Below, piece after piece: positions 10,897-21,161 of a DNA stretch of 64,000 nucleotides. Numbering within the stretch: the first letter of the stretch is position 1; every line of letters begins with the position of its first letter. Location: NCBI RefSeq assembly GCF_014673495.1, contig NZ_CP051006.1:3038001-3102000 (forward strand), written 5' to 3'. The position numbers and the translations under genes were made by a program. The notes below the pieces were generated by a model. It was not told the origin of the DNA, made no database searches, and saw only the letters and a list, made by a program, of their open reading frames with translations. Source of the stretch: Streptomyces griseofuscus. GTDB lineage: Bacteria > Actinomycetota > Actinomycetes > Streptomycetales > Streptomycetaceae.

Positions 10897-12135
10897 TCAG
10901 CTCGGATACGGCGGGAACGCGCCGGTCAGCTCCTGTACCTCGGCCCGCGCCCCGGCCGGTTCCGGGTGCCCGCGCACCACCGCGGCGAGCAGTTTCGCGA
11001 TCCGCTCCATCTCCGGCTCGCCCATGCCCTGGGTGGTCACCGCGGCCGTACCCAGGCGCAGGCCCCTCCCGTCGCCGTGCGGCAGGGCGCAGCAGTCCAG
11101 GACGATCCCGGCGGCGGCGAGCCGGCCGCGGGCGGTACGGCCGTCCACGCCGAGCGGCGCCGCGTCGGCGGTGATCAGATGGGTGTCCGTGCCGCCGGTG
11201 GTGACGGTGAGCCCCTCCTCGGCGAGATGGCCGGCCAGGGTGCGGGCGTTGGCGACCACCTGGTGCGCGTACGTGGCGAACGCCGGGGTCGCGGCCTCAC
11301 CGAACGCGACGGCCTTGGCGGCGATGGTGTGCATCTGCGCCCCGCCCTGGGTGAACGGGAACACCGCCCGGTCCACCCGCTCGGCCAGCTCGGCGCCGCA
11401 CAGGATCATGCCGCCGCGGGGTCCGCGCAGCACCTTGTGCGTGGTCGCGCAGACGATGTCGGCGTACGGCACCGGGTTCGGGGCGGCGCCGCCCGCGACG
11501 AGGCCGATGGGATGGGCGGCGTCCGCGATCAGATAGGCGCCGACCTCGTCGGCGACCTCGCGGAAGAAGGCGTAGTCGATGTGCCGGGGGTAGGCGATGG
11601 AGCCGCACACGATCGCCTTGGGGCGGTGGTTGCGGGCCAGATGGCGCACCTGGTCGTGGTCGATCAGCCCGGTCTCCGCGTCGACGCCGTAGCCGACGAA
11701 GTCGAACCAGCGGCCGGAGAAGTTGGCCGGGGAGCCATGGGTGAGATGACCGCCGTACGGCAGGCCGAGGGCGAGGACGGTGTCGCCGGGGCGCAGCAGG
11801 GCGGCGTAGGCGGCGAGGACGGCGGAGGAGCCGGAGTGGGCCTGTACGTTCGCGTGCCGGGCCCCGAACAGCGCGCAGGCCCGCCGTACGGCCAGCCGCT
11901 CGGCCATGTCCACGATCTCGCAGCCGCCGTGGTGGCGGGCGGCGGGGTAGCCCTCGGCGTACTTGTTCGCCAGCGGGGAGCCGAGGGCGGCGAGGACGGC
12001 GCGGGAGGTGAAGTTCTCCGCCGCGATCAGCTGGAGCGACGTCGACTGCCGGCGCAGCTCCGCCAGCAGGAGCTCGGCCACCTCGGGATCCTGCTGCCGC
12101 AGGACATCGGCCTCGTGCAGGGTGATGACCGACAT
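10897..12135 (-). CDS. glyA: Serine hydroxymethyltransferase
   Basis: PLP enzyme interconverting serine plus tetrahydrofolate with glycine plus methylene-tetrahydrofolate. 412 residues, usual length. Motifs: LQLIAAENFTSRAVLAALGS, NKYAEGYPAARHHGGCEIVD, VQAHSGSSAV, PLP-binding ADAAHPIGLVAGG, and the Schiff-base lysine in ATTHKVLRGPRGGMIL. The canonical DMAH is here DAAH, a mild change. CGGAG precedes the ATG by 6 bases. A second housekeeping glyA elsewhere is likely in this genus, so this may be a paralogue. Confidence 0.9.
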   Translation of the reverse strand: MSVITLHEADVLRQQDPEVAELLLAELRRQSTSLQLIAAENFTSRAVLAALGSPLANKYAEGYPAARHHGGCEIVDMAERLAVRRACALFGARHANVQAHSGSSAVLAAYAALLRPGDTVLALGLPYGGHLTHGSPANFSGRWFDFVGYGVDAETGLIDHDQVRHLARNHRPKAIVCGSIAYPRHIDYAFFREVADEVGAYLIADAAHPIGLVAGGAAPNPVPYADIVCATTHKVLRGPRGGMILCGAELAERVDRAVFPFTQGGAQMHTIAAKAVAFGEAATPAFATYAHQVVANARTLAGHLAEEGLTVTTGGTDTHLITADAAPLGVDGRTARGRLAAAGIVLDCCALPHGDGRGLRLGTAAVTTQGMGEPEMERIAKLLAAVVRGHPEPAGARAEVQELTGAFPPYPS

Positions 12136-12247
12136 GACGGACTCCGGGCGGTCGACGGTGACGTATCCCCAATGTAGGCCGGGGTTCGTCAGGGGGCGCG
12201 GTGTCGACCGGCGCGGACGGCTCGGTGGGCGCGCACCGCGCCCGGCA

Positions 12248-12925
12248 CTACATCCGTGCCGGGACTCCGGTGAGCGCCGTGACGACGGGGTCCAGCGCGT
12301 CCCGTATCTCGTCGCCGATGGAGCGGAAGAACGGCAGGGGCGCGCCGTAGGGGTCGTAGACCTCGTCCGCCTCGGCCGTGGGGGCCAGGAGCCAGCCGCG
12401 CAGGGCGGCGGCGGCGCGGACCAGGGCGCGGGCGCGCATGACGAGGCCCTCCTCCAGCGGCGGCAGCGTCGCGGGGTCGATCGCGCGGACCAGGCGCGTG
12501 AACTCCTTGAGGGTGAACGTGCGCAGGCCCGCCGAATGGCCCATGGAGATGACCTGGGCGCGGTGGTCGCGGGTCGCGGTCAGGACCAGGTCGGCCCGGA
12601 TGACGTGCTCGTCGAGCAGTTCCCGGCCCATGAAGCCGGAGGCGTCCGCGCCGAACTCGGCCAGCACGGTCTCCGCGTTGGCCTCCATGGGCGCGCCCTC
12701 ATGGCCCCAGGTGCCCGCGCTCTCCACGATCAGCCCGCCGCCGAGCACACCGAGGCGCTCGGCGACGAAATGCCGGGTCAGCCGCTCGGTGATGGGCGAG
12801 CGGCACACATTTCCGGTACTGACGTGGAGGATGCGGAAGGTGTCGCGCGGAAACCCGAACGTCGTCGTCTCTTCCGCGAGGCGCTCCCCGATGCCTATGC
12901 CACGCCCCGCTTCAGGGGCCGTCAA
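12248..12925 (-). CDS. Low-molecular-weight tyrosine-phosphatase-fold protein with Ser in place of the catalytic Cys
   Basis: The fold is that of LMW protein-tyrosine phosphatases/arsenate reductases, 225 residues. The P-loop reads HVSTGNVCRSPITERL; the family motif is C-x-x-x-x-x-R, and the nucleophilic first Cys is Ser36 here (codon AGT, bases 12818-12820). Arg42, Ser43 and a DPYGAPLPFF segment that fits the general-acid loop are kept. It could bind phosphate without normal turnover, or use serine. A TTG start overlaps the sua5 stop by 3 bp, so co-translation is likely. An N-terminal extension of about 30 residues precedes the fold. Confidence 0.85.
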   Translation of the reverse strand: MTAPEAGRGIGIGERLAEETTTFGFPRDTFRILHVSTGNVCRSPITERLTRHFVAERLGVLGGGLIVESAGTWGHEGAPMEANAETVLAEFGADASGFMGRELLDEHVIRADLVLTATRDHRAQVISMGHSAGLRTFTLKEFTRLVRAIDPATLPPLEEGLVMRARALVRAAAALRGWLLAPTAEADEVYDPYGAPLPFFRSIGDEIRDALDPVVTALTGVPARM

Positions 12926-13569
12926 TTCGCCACCTCAAGGTCGGGTACGACCTTGCGCAGCTCGTCCGCCGAGATGGCGCCCTCGCGCAGCAGCACCGGC
13001 ACATCGCGGGAGACGTCCACGATGGACGAGGGCACGATGCCCGGGGTCGGGCCGCCGTCGAGGTAGACGGAGACGGAGTCGCCGAGCATGTCCTGCGCGG
13101 CGTCGCAGGTCTCCGGCGACGGGTGTCCTGTGAGGTTGGCGGAGGACACGGCCATCGGGCCGACCTCGGTGAGCAGCTCGATGGCGACCGGGTGCAGCGG
13201 CATGCGCACGGCGACCGTGCCCCGGGTGTCGCCGAGGTCCCACTGGAGGGACGGCTGGTGCTTGGCGACCAGCGTCAGGGCGCCCGGCCAGAACGCGTCG
13301 ACCAGTTCCCAGGCCATCTCGGAGAAGTTCGTGACCAGGCCGTGCAGGGTGTTCGGGGAGCCGATGAGCACGGGGGTGGGCATGTTGCGGCCCCGGCCCT
13401 TGGCGGCGAGCAGATCGGCGACGGCCTCGGAGGAGAACGCGTCGGCGCCGATGCCGTAGACCGTGTCGGTCGGCAGCACCACCAGCTCGCCCCGGCGGAC
13501 GGCGGACGCGGCTTCGCGCAGACCCGTCGCGCGGTCGGTCGCGTCGTTGGTGTCGTATCGCCGTGCCAT
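12922..13569 (-). CDS. L-threonylcarbamoyladenylate synthase (Sua5/YrdC/YwlC)
   Basis: Makes threonylcarbamoyl-AMP from threonine, bicarbonate and ATP for the t6A37 tRNA modification. 215 residues, one YrdC domain without the extra C-terminal Sua5 domain. Motifs: GELVVLPTDTVYGIGADAFS, KGRGRNMPTPVLIGS, WPGALTLVAKHQ, GTVAVRMPLHP and SSANLTGHPSP. GAGGAGG precedes the ATG. Upstream of the phosphatase homologue and downstream of prmC, a common actinobacterial order. Confidence 0.94.
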   Translation of the reverse strand: MARRYDTNDATDRATGLREAASAVRRGELVVLPTDTVYGIGADAFSSEAVADLLAAKGRGRNMPTPVLIGSPNTLHGLVTNFSEMAWELVDAFWPGALTLVAKHQPSLQWDLGDTRGTVAVRMPLHPVAIELLTEVGPMAVSSANLTGHPSPETCDAAQDMLGDSVSVYLDGGPTPGIVPSSIVDVSRDVPVLLREGAISADELRKVVPDLEVAN

Positions 13570-13619
13570 CTAACGGGCCTCCTCGTACACAAACTGCGGG
13601 GTTGAAGTCTCGGCGCCGG

Positions 13620-14465
13620 TCACGGCAGCGCCTTGCGGGCGGTGGCGAACCGCGGCCGGTTGTTGAGGTCGGGGTGATCGGCCGCGTCGGCCCAGCCCCG
13701 CTCCTCGGTGAAGATCCACGGCACCTGTCCGCCCTGGGTGTCGGCGTGCTCGATGACGACCACCCCGCCGGGCCGCAGCAGCCGGTGCGCGGTGCGCTCG
13801 ATGCCGCGGATCAGGTCGAGCCCGTCCTCCCCCGAGAACAACGCGAGTTCGGGGTCGTAGTCGCGGGCTTCGGGGGCGACGTACTCCCATTCGGTGAGCG
13901 GGATGTACGGCGGGTTGGAGATGACCAGGTCGACCTGGCCGTCCAGATCGGGGAACGCGGACAGGGCGTCGCCCTGGCGCAGGTCGACCCTGGACCCCTC
14001 GACGTTCTTGCGGGTCCAGCGCAGCGCGTCCTCCGACAGCTCCACGGCGTGCACCCGGGAGCGCGGCACCTCCTGGGCGAGGGCGAGCGCGATGGCACCG
14101 GAGCCGGTGCACAGGTCGACGATGCACGGCTCGACCACGTCCATGGCGCGCACCGCGTCTATGGCCCAGCCGACCACCGACTCGGTCTCCGGCCGGGGCA
14201 CGAACACGCCTGGCCCGACCTGGAGTTCCAGGTAGCGGAAATAGGCCCGCCCGGTGATGTGCTGGAGCGGCTCGCGCTGCTCGCGCCGGGCGATGACCTC
14301 CCAGTACCGGGCGTCGAAGTCCGCGTCCTTCACGGAGTGCAGTTCGCCGCGCTTGACGCCGTGCACGAACGCGGCGAGCTCCTCCGCGTCGGTGCGCGGC
14401 GAGGGCACGCCGGCGTCGGCCAGCCGCTGGGTGGCCTGGGCCACCTCCGCGAGCAGCAGGTTCAC
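13620..14465 (-). CDS. prmC: Release-factor glutamine methyltransferase PrmC
   Basis: SAM-dependent enzyme methylating the GGQ glutamine of release factors. 281 residues: an N-terminal helical domain (about 1-75), then a Rossmann fold with VDLCTGSGAIALALAQE for SAM and the diagnostic NPPY in VISNPPYIPL. GTG start with GGAGG 7 bases upstream. It follows prfA, whose product is its substrate. Confidence 0.96.
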   Translation of the reverse strand: MNLLLAEVAQATQRLADAGVPSPRTDAEELAAFVHGVKRGELHSVKDADFDARYWEVIARREQREPLQHITGRAYFRYLELQVGPGVFVPRPETESVVGWAIDAVRAMDVVEPCIVDLCTGSGAIALALAQEVPRSRVHAVELSEDALRWTRKNVEGSRVDLRQGDALSAFPDLDGQVDLVISNPPYIPLTEWEYVAPEARDYDPELALFSGEDGLDLIRGIERTAHRLLRPGGVVVIEHADTQGGQVPWIFTEERGWADAADHPDLNNRPRFATARKALP

Positions 14466-14515
14466 GCAAGTCCTCCGGAAGTCAGCACTCGTATTTGCCG
14501 TAAGGCGGCGTCGCC

Positions 14516-15583
<1,068 letters not shown>

Positions 15584-15631
15584 CTTTCGGCTCCTGTACT
15601 GCGGTGAAGGGAAGGGGCGGGCGACCAAAAA

Positions 15632-15680
15632 CGCCGGTCCCGGACGCACGCCCTCGCGGACGTACGGCCGTGGACCGGCG
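15632..15680 (-). terminator. Hairpin between rpmE and prfA
   Basis: Nine-base perfect arms (15632-15640 and 15672-15680) enclose a loop that can itself pair. Located just after the rpmE stop on the minus strand; a terminator or attenuator before prfA. Confidence 0.45.
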
Positions 15681-15692
15681 AATGGGGGCTCG

Positions 15693-15917
15693 CTACTTCT
15701 TGGAGCCGGCGGCAGCCTTGCCGAAGCGGGCCTCGAAGCGGGCCACACGGCCACCGGTGTCGAGGATCTTCTGCTTGCCCGTGTAGAACGGGTGGCACTC
15801 GGAGCAGACCTCGGCACGGATGGTGCCGGAGTCGATGGTGCTCCGCGTGGTGAACGACGCGCCACAGGTGCAGCTGACCTGCGTCTCGACGTACTCGGGG
15901 TGGATGTCGCGCTTCAA
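15693..15917 (-). CDS. rpmE: 50S ribosomal protein L31 (zinc-binding form)
   Basis: 74-residue ribosomal protein. It retains the zinc ligands Cys16, Cys18, Cys38 and Cys41 (SCTCGAS and VCSECHPFY), so it is the Zn-dependent type rather than the zinc-free paralogue made under zinc starvation. The start is TTG at 15917, giving MKRDIHPEY, with AGGAGA 4 bases before it; an in-frame upstream codon at 16022 gives unrelated sequence and is rejected. Confidence 0.95.
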   Translation of the reverse strand: MKRDIHPEYVETQVSCTCGASFTTRSTIDSGTIRAEVCSECHPFYTGKQKILDTGGRVARFEARFGKAAAGSKK

Positions 15918-16069
15918 GGTTTCTCCTAGGTTTCGGGAGGGCTCCGGGTCGCCGCCGCGGGCTGCGGGGACGTGAACCGGGGCCGACGTACCAGTCTGCC
16001 AGGACTGGTGCCATCCCCCCAAACCGGGGGTGCGGTTGTTCTATTCCCGGGCGGTCCCGCGGCCGTCCG

Positions 16070-17197
16070 TCAGCCGCTCACCACACCGCCGGCCTCGCCC
16101 GAGGCGGTGCCCTTGGCCGACGCGGGTATCGGGCGGTCGTTCTTCAGCGCGTCCCACACCAGGCGGGCCTTCGACTTCTCCAGCAGGACGCGGTTGGGGT
16201 TGGCCGGGTCGTACTGGACGGGCATGGTGACCATCGTCATGTGCCGGGCGTCGATGCCCTTGAGGCCGTCGGCGAAATTGACGAGGGAGTTGACCGAGCC
16301 GAGGTCGGAGTCGGTGGTGACGGCCTTGGTCGCGGTGTCGGCGAGGTCGTACAGCTTCTTGGGGTCGCTGAAGACGCCGACGTTCTTGACCTGGCCGAGC
16401 AGCGCCTTGACGAAGGCCTGCTGGAGCTGGATGCGGCCGAGGTCGGAGCCGTCGCCGACACCGTGCCGGGTACGGACCAGGCCGAGGGCCTGCTGTCCGT
16501 CGAGGGTGTGCGTGCCGGCCTTGAGGTCCAGATGGCTCTGCGGGTCGGCGATGGCCCTGGTCGTGGTGACCGGGACGCCGCCGAGGTCGTCGATGAGCTT
16601 CTGGAAGCCCGCGAAGTCGACCTCCAGGTAGTGGTCCATGCGGATGCCGGTGAGGGCCTCGACGGACTTCACGGCGCAGGCCGCGCCGCCGGTGGAATAC
16701 GCCTCGTTGAACATCACAGCGCTCGCGGCCGGGTGCGTGGTGCCCTTGGTGTCGGTGCACGCGGGGCGGTCCACCAGGGTGTCCCGGGGTATGGAGACCA
16801 CGCTGGCCTTCTTGTGGCCCTCGTAGACGTGCACGATCATCGCGGTGTCGGAGCGGGCGCTGCCGTCGTCCGTGCCGCCGCCGAGCTTCTTGTTGGTGCC
16901 GGCGCGGGTGTCGGAGCCGAGGACCAGGATGTTCTCGGAGCCGTTGTCGATCTTCGTGGGCCGGTCCTTGCCGAGGACCTGGTTGATGTCGACGCTGTGC
17001 AGGTTGCCGTTGAGCTTGAAGTACAGGTACCCGGCTCCGGCGCCGCCGAGCACCAGCACGCCCGCGGCCGTCCAGGCCGTCGCGAGCAGGGCCTTGCGGC
17101 CGGTGCTACGGGGCTTGCGGCGCCGTCCCCGGCCTCCGCGGCCGGGCTCCTGGGCGCCGGTCTGAGGTATCGGTTCCGGCATGCTCTCGGCGGACAC
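16070..17197 (-). CDS. LytR-CpsA-Psr (LCP) family cell-wall polymer ligase
   Basis: Membrane-anchored extracytoplasmic enzyme transferring wall polymers from undecaprenyl carriers to peptidoglycan. 375 residues: a short cytoplasmic Arg/Gly-rich tail (GRGGRGRRRKPRS), one membrane helix (ALLATAWTAAGVLVLGGAGA), then the LCP domain with ENILVLGSDTR, RSDTAMIVHVYEGHKKASVV, SIPRDTLVD and the later GLVRTRHGVGDGSDLGR arginine motif. GTG start with AGGAG. The WecA-like enzyme 6 kb away makes a plausible lipid-linked precursor; that link is inferred. Confidence 0.93.
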   Translation of the reverse strand: MSAESMPEPIPQTGAQEPGRGGRGRRRKPRSTGRKALLATAWTAAGVLVLGGAGAGYLYFKLNGNLHSVDINQVLGKDRPTKIDNGSENILVLGSDTRAGTNKKLGGGTDDGSARSDTAMIVHVYEGHKKASVVSIPRDTLVDRPACTDTKGTTHPAASAVMFNEAYSTGGAACAVKSVEALTGIRMDHYLEVDFAGFQKLIDDLGGVPVTTTRAIADPQSHLDLKAGTHTLDGQQALGLVRTRHGVGDGSDLGRIQLQQAFVKALLGQVKNVGVFSDPKKLYDLADTATKAVTTDSDLGSVNSLVNFADGLKGIDARHMTMVTMPVQYDPANPNRVLLEKSKARLVWDALKNDRPIPASAKGTASGEAGGVVSG

Positions 17198-17516
17198 GGC
17201 ACTCCTAGGTCTCGTCGATCGGTTACCCCCTGCGGTCAGGGTCAGGCGCGGTCATCACCGCTCCATCGTCCCTCCGCGCGGTAGGACGGAGAAACTCGGG
17301 ACAGCGTTGCACAACGCAGAGTGCCCACCGCGTGGGGCGATGGGCACTGTGTGTAGTGGGACGGATCGGGAGTACGGCGCTCACCTGCGGTTTTGGCGCC
17401 GGTCGTCCTATGCTGCCGACTGGGTGCGGAACGTGATGCTTGTGGCAAAGGTCTCGGTTCGCACACGACGGAGGCCGCCCCCGCGGGGACGGCCTCCGTC
17501 AGCTGGCTGCGGAGAC
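17198..17516. other. Intergenic region between rho and the LCP gene
   Basis: About 320 bp with no credible gene. The only clear structure is the rho terminator hairpin at 17467-17500; the rest presumably holds the LCP promoter. Confidence 0.5.
17467..17500 (-). terminator. Terminator after rho
   Basis: Perfect 11-bp arms (17467-17477 and 17490-17500, GACGGAGGCCG and its complement) around a C-rich/G-rich loop that can extend the stem. Directly beyond the rho stop on the minus strand. Confidence 0.75.
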
Positions 17517-19538
17517 TCAGTCGCCGTTGCCGGGGGTCGGCGTCGTCTTCTGGATCTGCATCAGGAACTCGACGTTCGACTTGGTCTGCTTCATCTTGTC
17601 CAGCAGCAGCTCGATCGCCTGCTGCTGGTCCAGGGCGTGCAGCACCCGGCGCAGCTTCCAGACGATGCCCAGCTCCTCGGCGCCCAGCAGGATCTCTTCC
17701 TTACGGGTGCCGGACGCGTCCACGTCCACCGCCGGGAAGATGCGCTTGTCGGCGAGCTTGCGGTCGAGCTTGAGCTCCATGTTGCCGGTGCCCTTGAACT
17801 CCTCGAAGATCACCTCGTCCATGCGGGAGCCGGTGTCCACGAGCGCCGTCGCCAGGATGGTGAGCGAGCCGCCGTCCTCGATGTTGCGCGCGGCACCGAA
17901 GAAGCGCTTCGGCGGGTACAGCGCGGTCGAGTCGACACCACCGGACAGGATGCGGCCGGAGGCCGGCGCCGCGAGGTTGTAGGCGCGGCCCAGACGCGTG
18001 ATGGAGTCCAGCAGCACGACCACGTCGTGGCCCAGCTCCACGAGGCGCTTGGCGCGCTCGATGGCCAGCTCGGCGACCGTGGTGTGGTCCTCGGCCGGGC
18101 GGTCGAAGGTCGAGGAGATGACCTCGCCCTTGACCGACCGCTGCATGTCGGTGACCTCTTCCGGACGCTCGTCGACCAGGACGACCATCAGGTGGCACTC
18201 GGGGTTGTTGTGCGTGATCGCGTTGGCGATCGCCTGCATGATCATGGTCTTGCCGGTCTTCGGCGGGGCCACGATCAGACCGCGCTGACCCTTGCCGATC
18301 GGCGACACGAGGTCGATGATCCGGGTCGTCAGCACGCCCGGGTCCGTCTCCAGGCGGAGGCGGTCCTGCGGGTACAGCGGCGTCAGCTTGTTGAACTCCG
18401 GGCGGCCGCGGCCGTGTTCGGGCGCCATGCCGTTGACGGAGTCGAGGCGGACGAGCGCGTTGAACTTCTCGCGGCGCTCCCCGTCCTTCGGCTGACGGAC
18501 CGCACCGGTGAGGTGGTCACCCTTGCGCAGGCCGTTCTTGCGGACCTGGGCGAGGGAGACGTACACGTCGTTCGGGCCCGGCAGGTAGCCGGAGGTCCGG
18601 ATGAAGGCGTAGTTGTCGAGGATGTCCAGGATGCCCGCGACGGGGATCAGGACGTCGTCCTCGGCGACCTGCGGCTCGGCGATCTCGTCGCGGCCACGAC
18701 GGCCACGACGGTCGCGGTAGCGGCCACGACGGCCACGACGGCCGCCCTCGAAGTCGTCGTCGTCCTGCTGCTGCCGGTCCTGGCGGCCGCCCTGCTGGCC
18801 CTGCTGCTGACGCTGGCCGCCCTGCTGGTCGTCGCCCTTGTTGCGGCGGTCGCCGCGGTCACCGCGCTCAGCGCGGTCGCCACGCTCGCCGCGCTCACGG
18901 CCGCGCTCACGGCGGTCGCGGCGGCCGCGGCCCTCGCCGTCACCGGCGTCGTTCTTCGCGGACTCGCCCTGCTGCTGCGGCTGCTGGGCGGACGCGTCGG
19001 CCTTGGCCTCGCTCTTCGCGTCGGTACGCGCCTCGGTCTTCGCCTCGGCGGCGGCCGTCTCGGCACCGCCCGCGGCGGGGCTGCCGGCCTCGGCGGTGGC
19101 ACGACGACGACGGCGCTCGGTCGGCGCGTCGTCTCCGGCGGCGGGCTGACCGGGAATCTCGATCTGCTGCTGCGCCTTCTCGGCGGGCGCCTCGGACTTG
19201 GCCGCCTTCTGCGCGCCGTCCGCGCTCTCGCCGGTGCGGGCCTTGGAGGTGGTCCGGCGCTTCGGCTTGGTCTCGGTGGCGGCCTCGGCCTTGGGGGCAC
19301 TGCCCTGGGCCTGCGCCTCCTTGATGACCTCGATCAGCTGGCTCTTGCGCATCCGCGCCGTGCCCCGGATACCGAGGCCCGAGGCGACCTGCTGCAGCTC
19401 GGCCAGCACCATGCCCTCAAGGCCGGTACCCCGGCGCCGCCGGGAGCCGGCACCGGTGGCAGGCGCGGAGGCGTCCGTGGCGGGCGCGGCAGCGGTCTCC
19501 TCGACACGTGCGCCCATCAGATCGGTGGTGTCGCTCAC
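17517..19538 (-). CDS. rho: Transcription termination factor Rho (long actinobacterial form)
   Basis: RNA-dependent ATPase/helicase that ends transcription. 673 residues against about 420 in E. coli. An N-terminal helical region (about 42-77, with [19 protein letters not shown]) is followed by about 200 residues of low-complexity insertion rich in Ala/Glu/Lys, then [19 protein letters not shown] RG repeats and a Gln/Gly stretch (195-285). The RNA-binding fold begins near [19 protein letters not shown] (303-321). The ATPase core has P-loop APPKTGKT (424-431), [20 protein letters not shown] and [15 protein letters not shown]. Such insertions are known in actinobacterial Rho and bind RNA or phase-separate in some species. 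Confidence 0.97.
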   Translation of the reverse strand: MSDTTDLMGARVEETAAAPATDASAPATGAGSRRRRGTGLEGMVLAELQQVASGLGIRGTARMRKSQLIEVIKEAQAQGSAPKAEAATETKPKRRTTSKARTGESADGAQKAAKSEAPAEKAQQQIEIPGQPAAGDDAPTERRRRRATAEAGSPAAGGAETAAAEAKTEARTDAKSEAKADASAQQPQQQGESAKNDAGDGEGRGRRDRRERGRERGERGDRAERGDRGDRRNKGDDQQGGQRQQQGQQGGRQDRQQQDDDDFEGGRRGRRGRYRDRRGRRGRDEIAEPQVAEDDVLIPVAGILDILDNYAFIRTSGYLPGPNDVYVSLAQVRKNGLRKGDHLTGAVRQPKDGERREKFNALVRLDSVNGMAPEHGRGRPEFNKLTPLYPQDRLRLETDPGVLTTRIIDLVSPIGKGQRGLIVAPPKTGKTMIMQAIANAITHNNPECHLMVVLVDERPEEVTDMQRSVKGEVISSTFDRPAEDHTTVAELAIERAKRLVELGHDVVVLLDSITRLGRAYNLAAPASGRILSGGVDSTALYPPKRFFGAARNIEDGGSLTILATALVDTGSRMDEVIFEEFKGTGNMELKLDRKLADKRIFPAVDVDASGTRKEEILLGAEELGIVWKLRRVLHALDQQQAIELLLDKMKQTKSNVEFLMQIQKTTPTPGNGD

Positions 19539-19942
19539 GAAGGGTCCTTCCCTGGAGCGGACGTCGGCCTGTCTGGCTCGGCGACCGGTTGTGCTGTCCG
19601 ACTACGGTCCTGTCTTCGTGAACCGTGCCGGGGCGGTGGTCCGCCAACGCGGCGGAAGAGAAATGTGCGGTGACGGCGCTTCCGCGAGCCGTGACACCCG
19701 GTGTCACGTGGCGTGGTAGCACCTGTTCCGGAGCATGCCCTGCGGCCGGCTCAGCGCTCGCACACGACGTACTGCCCAGGTACGGCGCGCGGAACACGGA
19801 GTGGCGTGGGGGGCTCCCGGAAGAATGTCTGTCCCGGACGGGGACACGTGGCACCTCGCCATGGTGGGGTCGGGTGCAGACTTGAGATTAACACTACCGG
19901 ATCCAACAAACATTCCCCCTCTCCAAATCCGGCAACCGTGTG
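19539..19942 (-). promoter_or_regulatory. rho upstream/leader region with a 19-bp palindrome
   Basis: About 400 bp without a convincing gene between rho and thrB. It carries a perfect palindrome CGTGACACC-C-GGTGTCACG at 19690-19708, a weaker TGTCCC/GGGACA pair at 19830-19846, and an A/T-rich patch (about 19881-19935) where a rho promoter is likely. The length suits a regulated leader. Confidence 0.55.
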
Positions 19943-20860
19943 TCAGGGCGCAAGCGGCAGCACGCTCGCTCCCCGCATATCCAGGTCCAGCCGGTTGGCG
20001 GCCCAGCCGTCACCGGCGAGGTGGGAGACCTTGTCGGCGGTGCCGGCGTCGGTCAGGGCCATGACGGTGGGTCCTGCGCCTGAGATGACGGCCGGGATCC
20101 CGTCCGCCCGCAGCCGCTCCACCAGCGCGGCGCTCTCCGGCATGGCCGGGGCGCGGTACTCCTGGTGGAGGCGGTCCTCGGTGGCGGGCAGCAGCAGTTC
20201 GGGGCGCCGGGTGAGGGCCTCCACGAGCAGGGCGGCACGGCCCGCGTTGGCGGCGGCGTCGACATGCGGAACGGTGCGCGGCAGCAGTCCGCGGGCGATT
20301 TCCGTCAGGACCGGCTTTCCGGGTACGAAAACCACCGGAACGATGGAATCGTCGGGGTCCATTCTGATCGCGCGGGCCGCGCCGGATTCCATCCAGGACA
20401 AGGTGAATCCGCCGAGCAGACAGGCGGCCACATTGTCGGGATGGCCCTCGATCTCGGTGGCCAGCGCCAGCAGCGCCGCGTCGTCCAGACGGGCCTCGCC
20501 GCCTATGGTCACGGCGCGGGCGGCCACGATGCCGGCGCAGATGGCGGCGGAGGAGGAGCCGAGCCCCCGGCCGTGCGGGATGCGGTTGGCGCAGACGATC
20601 TCCAGGCCCCGGGGCTGGCCGCCCAGTAGGTCGAAGGCGGTGCGCAGGGCGCGGACGAGGAGGTGACGCTCGTCGCGCGGCAGATTCTCGCTGCCCTCAC
20701 CCGCGATGTCGATGTGCAGCCCGGAGTCGGCCACCCGGACGACGACGTCGTCGTAGAGCCCCAGCGCGAGGCCCAGGGCGTCGAAGCCCGGACCGAGATT
20801 GGCGCTGGTGGCGGGGGTGCGCACCCGGACGGCGGCGGCTCGGAAGGCTGGACCGGCCAT
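19943..20860 (-). CDS. thrB: Homoserine kinase
   Basis: GHMP-family kinase phosphorylating homoserine on the way to threonine. 305 residues from ATG 20860, preceded by AAGGAGAG; an upstream ATG at 20902 would add 14 unconserved residues over that ribosome-binding site. Motifs: RVRTPATSANLGPGFDALGLALG (as three consecutive GHMP elements), the ATP-binding PHGRGLGSSSAAI loop, and the C-terminal ISGAGPTVMAL. About 300 bp and a terminator hairpin separate it from thrC, so it may have its own promoter. Confidence 0.96.
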   Translation of the reverse strand: MAGPAFRAAAVRVRTPATSANLGPGFDALGLALGLYDDVVVRVADSGLHIDIAGEGSENLPRDERHLLVRALRTAFDLLGGQPRGLEIVCANRIPHGRGLGSSSAAICAGIVAARAVTIGGEARLDDAALLALATEIEGHPDNVAACLLGGFTLSWMESGAARAIRMDPDDSIVPVVFVPGKPVLTEIARGLLPRTVPHVDAAANAGRAALLVEALTRRPELLLPATEDRLHQEYRAPAMPESAALVERLRADGIPAVISGAGPTVMALTDAGTADKVSHLAGDGWAANRLDLDMRGASVLPLAP

Positions 20861-21161
20861 CGCTCGAAGACTCTCCTTGAGCTGCGTGACTGTCAAAGAC
20901 ATTCGATACGTACGTGGAGACCCTCGGCCGCGCAGACGGCGCGGCGTTGCCCCTATGCGCAGTGCATATGCAACAAGCGGGTTCGGTACAGCGTATCGAA
21001 GGAAGGTTCAGTAGCGACATAGGGCGCACAGGAGGCGCACGATGCGTGTCGTAAGCCCCTTGTGCACCCTGACAGGGTCTGGCAGGAACGCGGACGCCCC
21101 TGTCAGACCCTGTCGGGGAAGACCCCGGTGTGCCCCGGTATATCCGGTGCGCCTCGATGTC
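20861..21161 (-). other. thrC-thrB intergenic region
   Basis: About 300 bp, no gene seen. It contains the thrC terminator at 21071-21114 and otherwise presumably the thrB promoter. Confidence 0.5.
21071..21114 (-). terminator. Terminator between thrC and thrB
   Basis: Arms 21071-21086 and 21099-21114 pair over 16 bases with a single G-U, around a 12-base loop. It lies 47 bases after the thrC stop, so thrB is probably read mainly from its own promoter. Confidence 0.7.

Noticed and set aside
12248..12925. Calling the gene an active tyrosine phosphatase
   Set aside because: The nucleophilic Cys is Ser in the sequence, so activity cannot be assumed.
17517..19673. Large plus-strand frame opposite rho and similar long antisense frames opposite atpD, atpA, prfA and metK
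   Set aside because: High-GC codon bias opens antisense frames; the true genes carry clear motifs and these do not.
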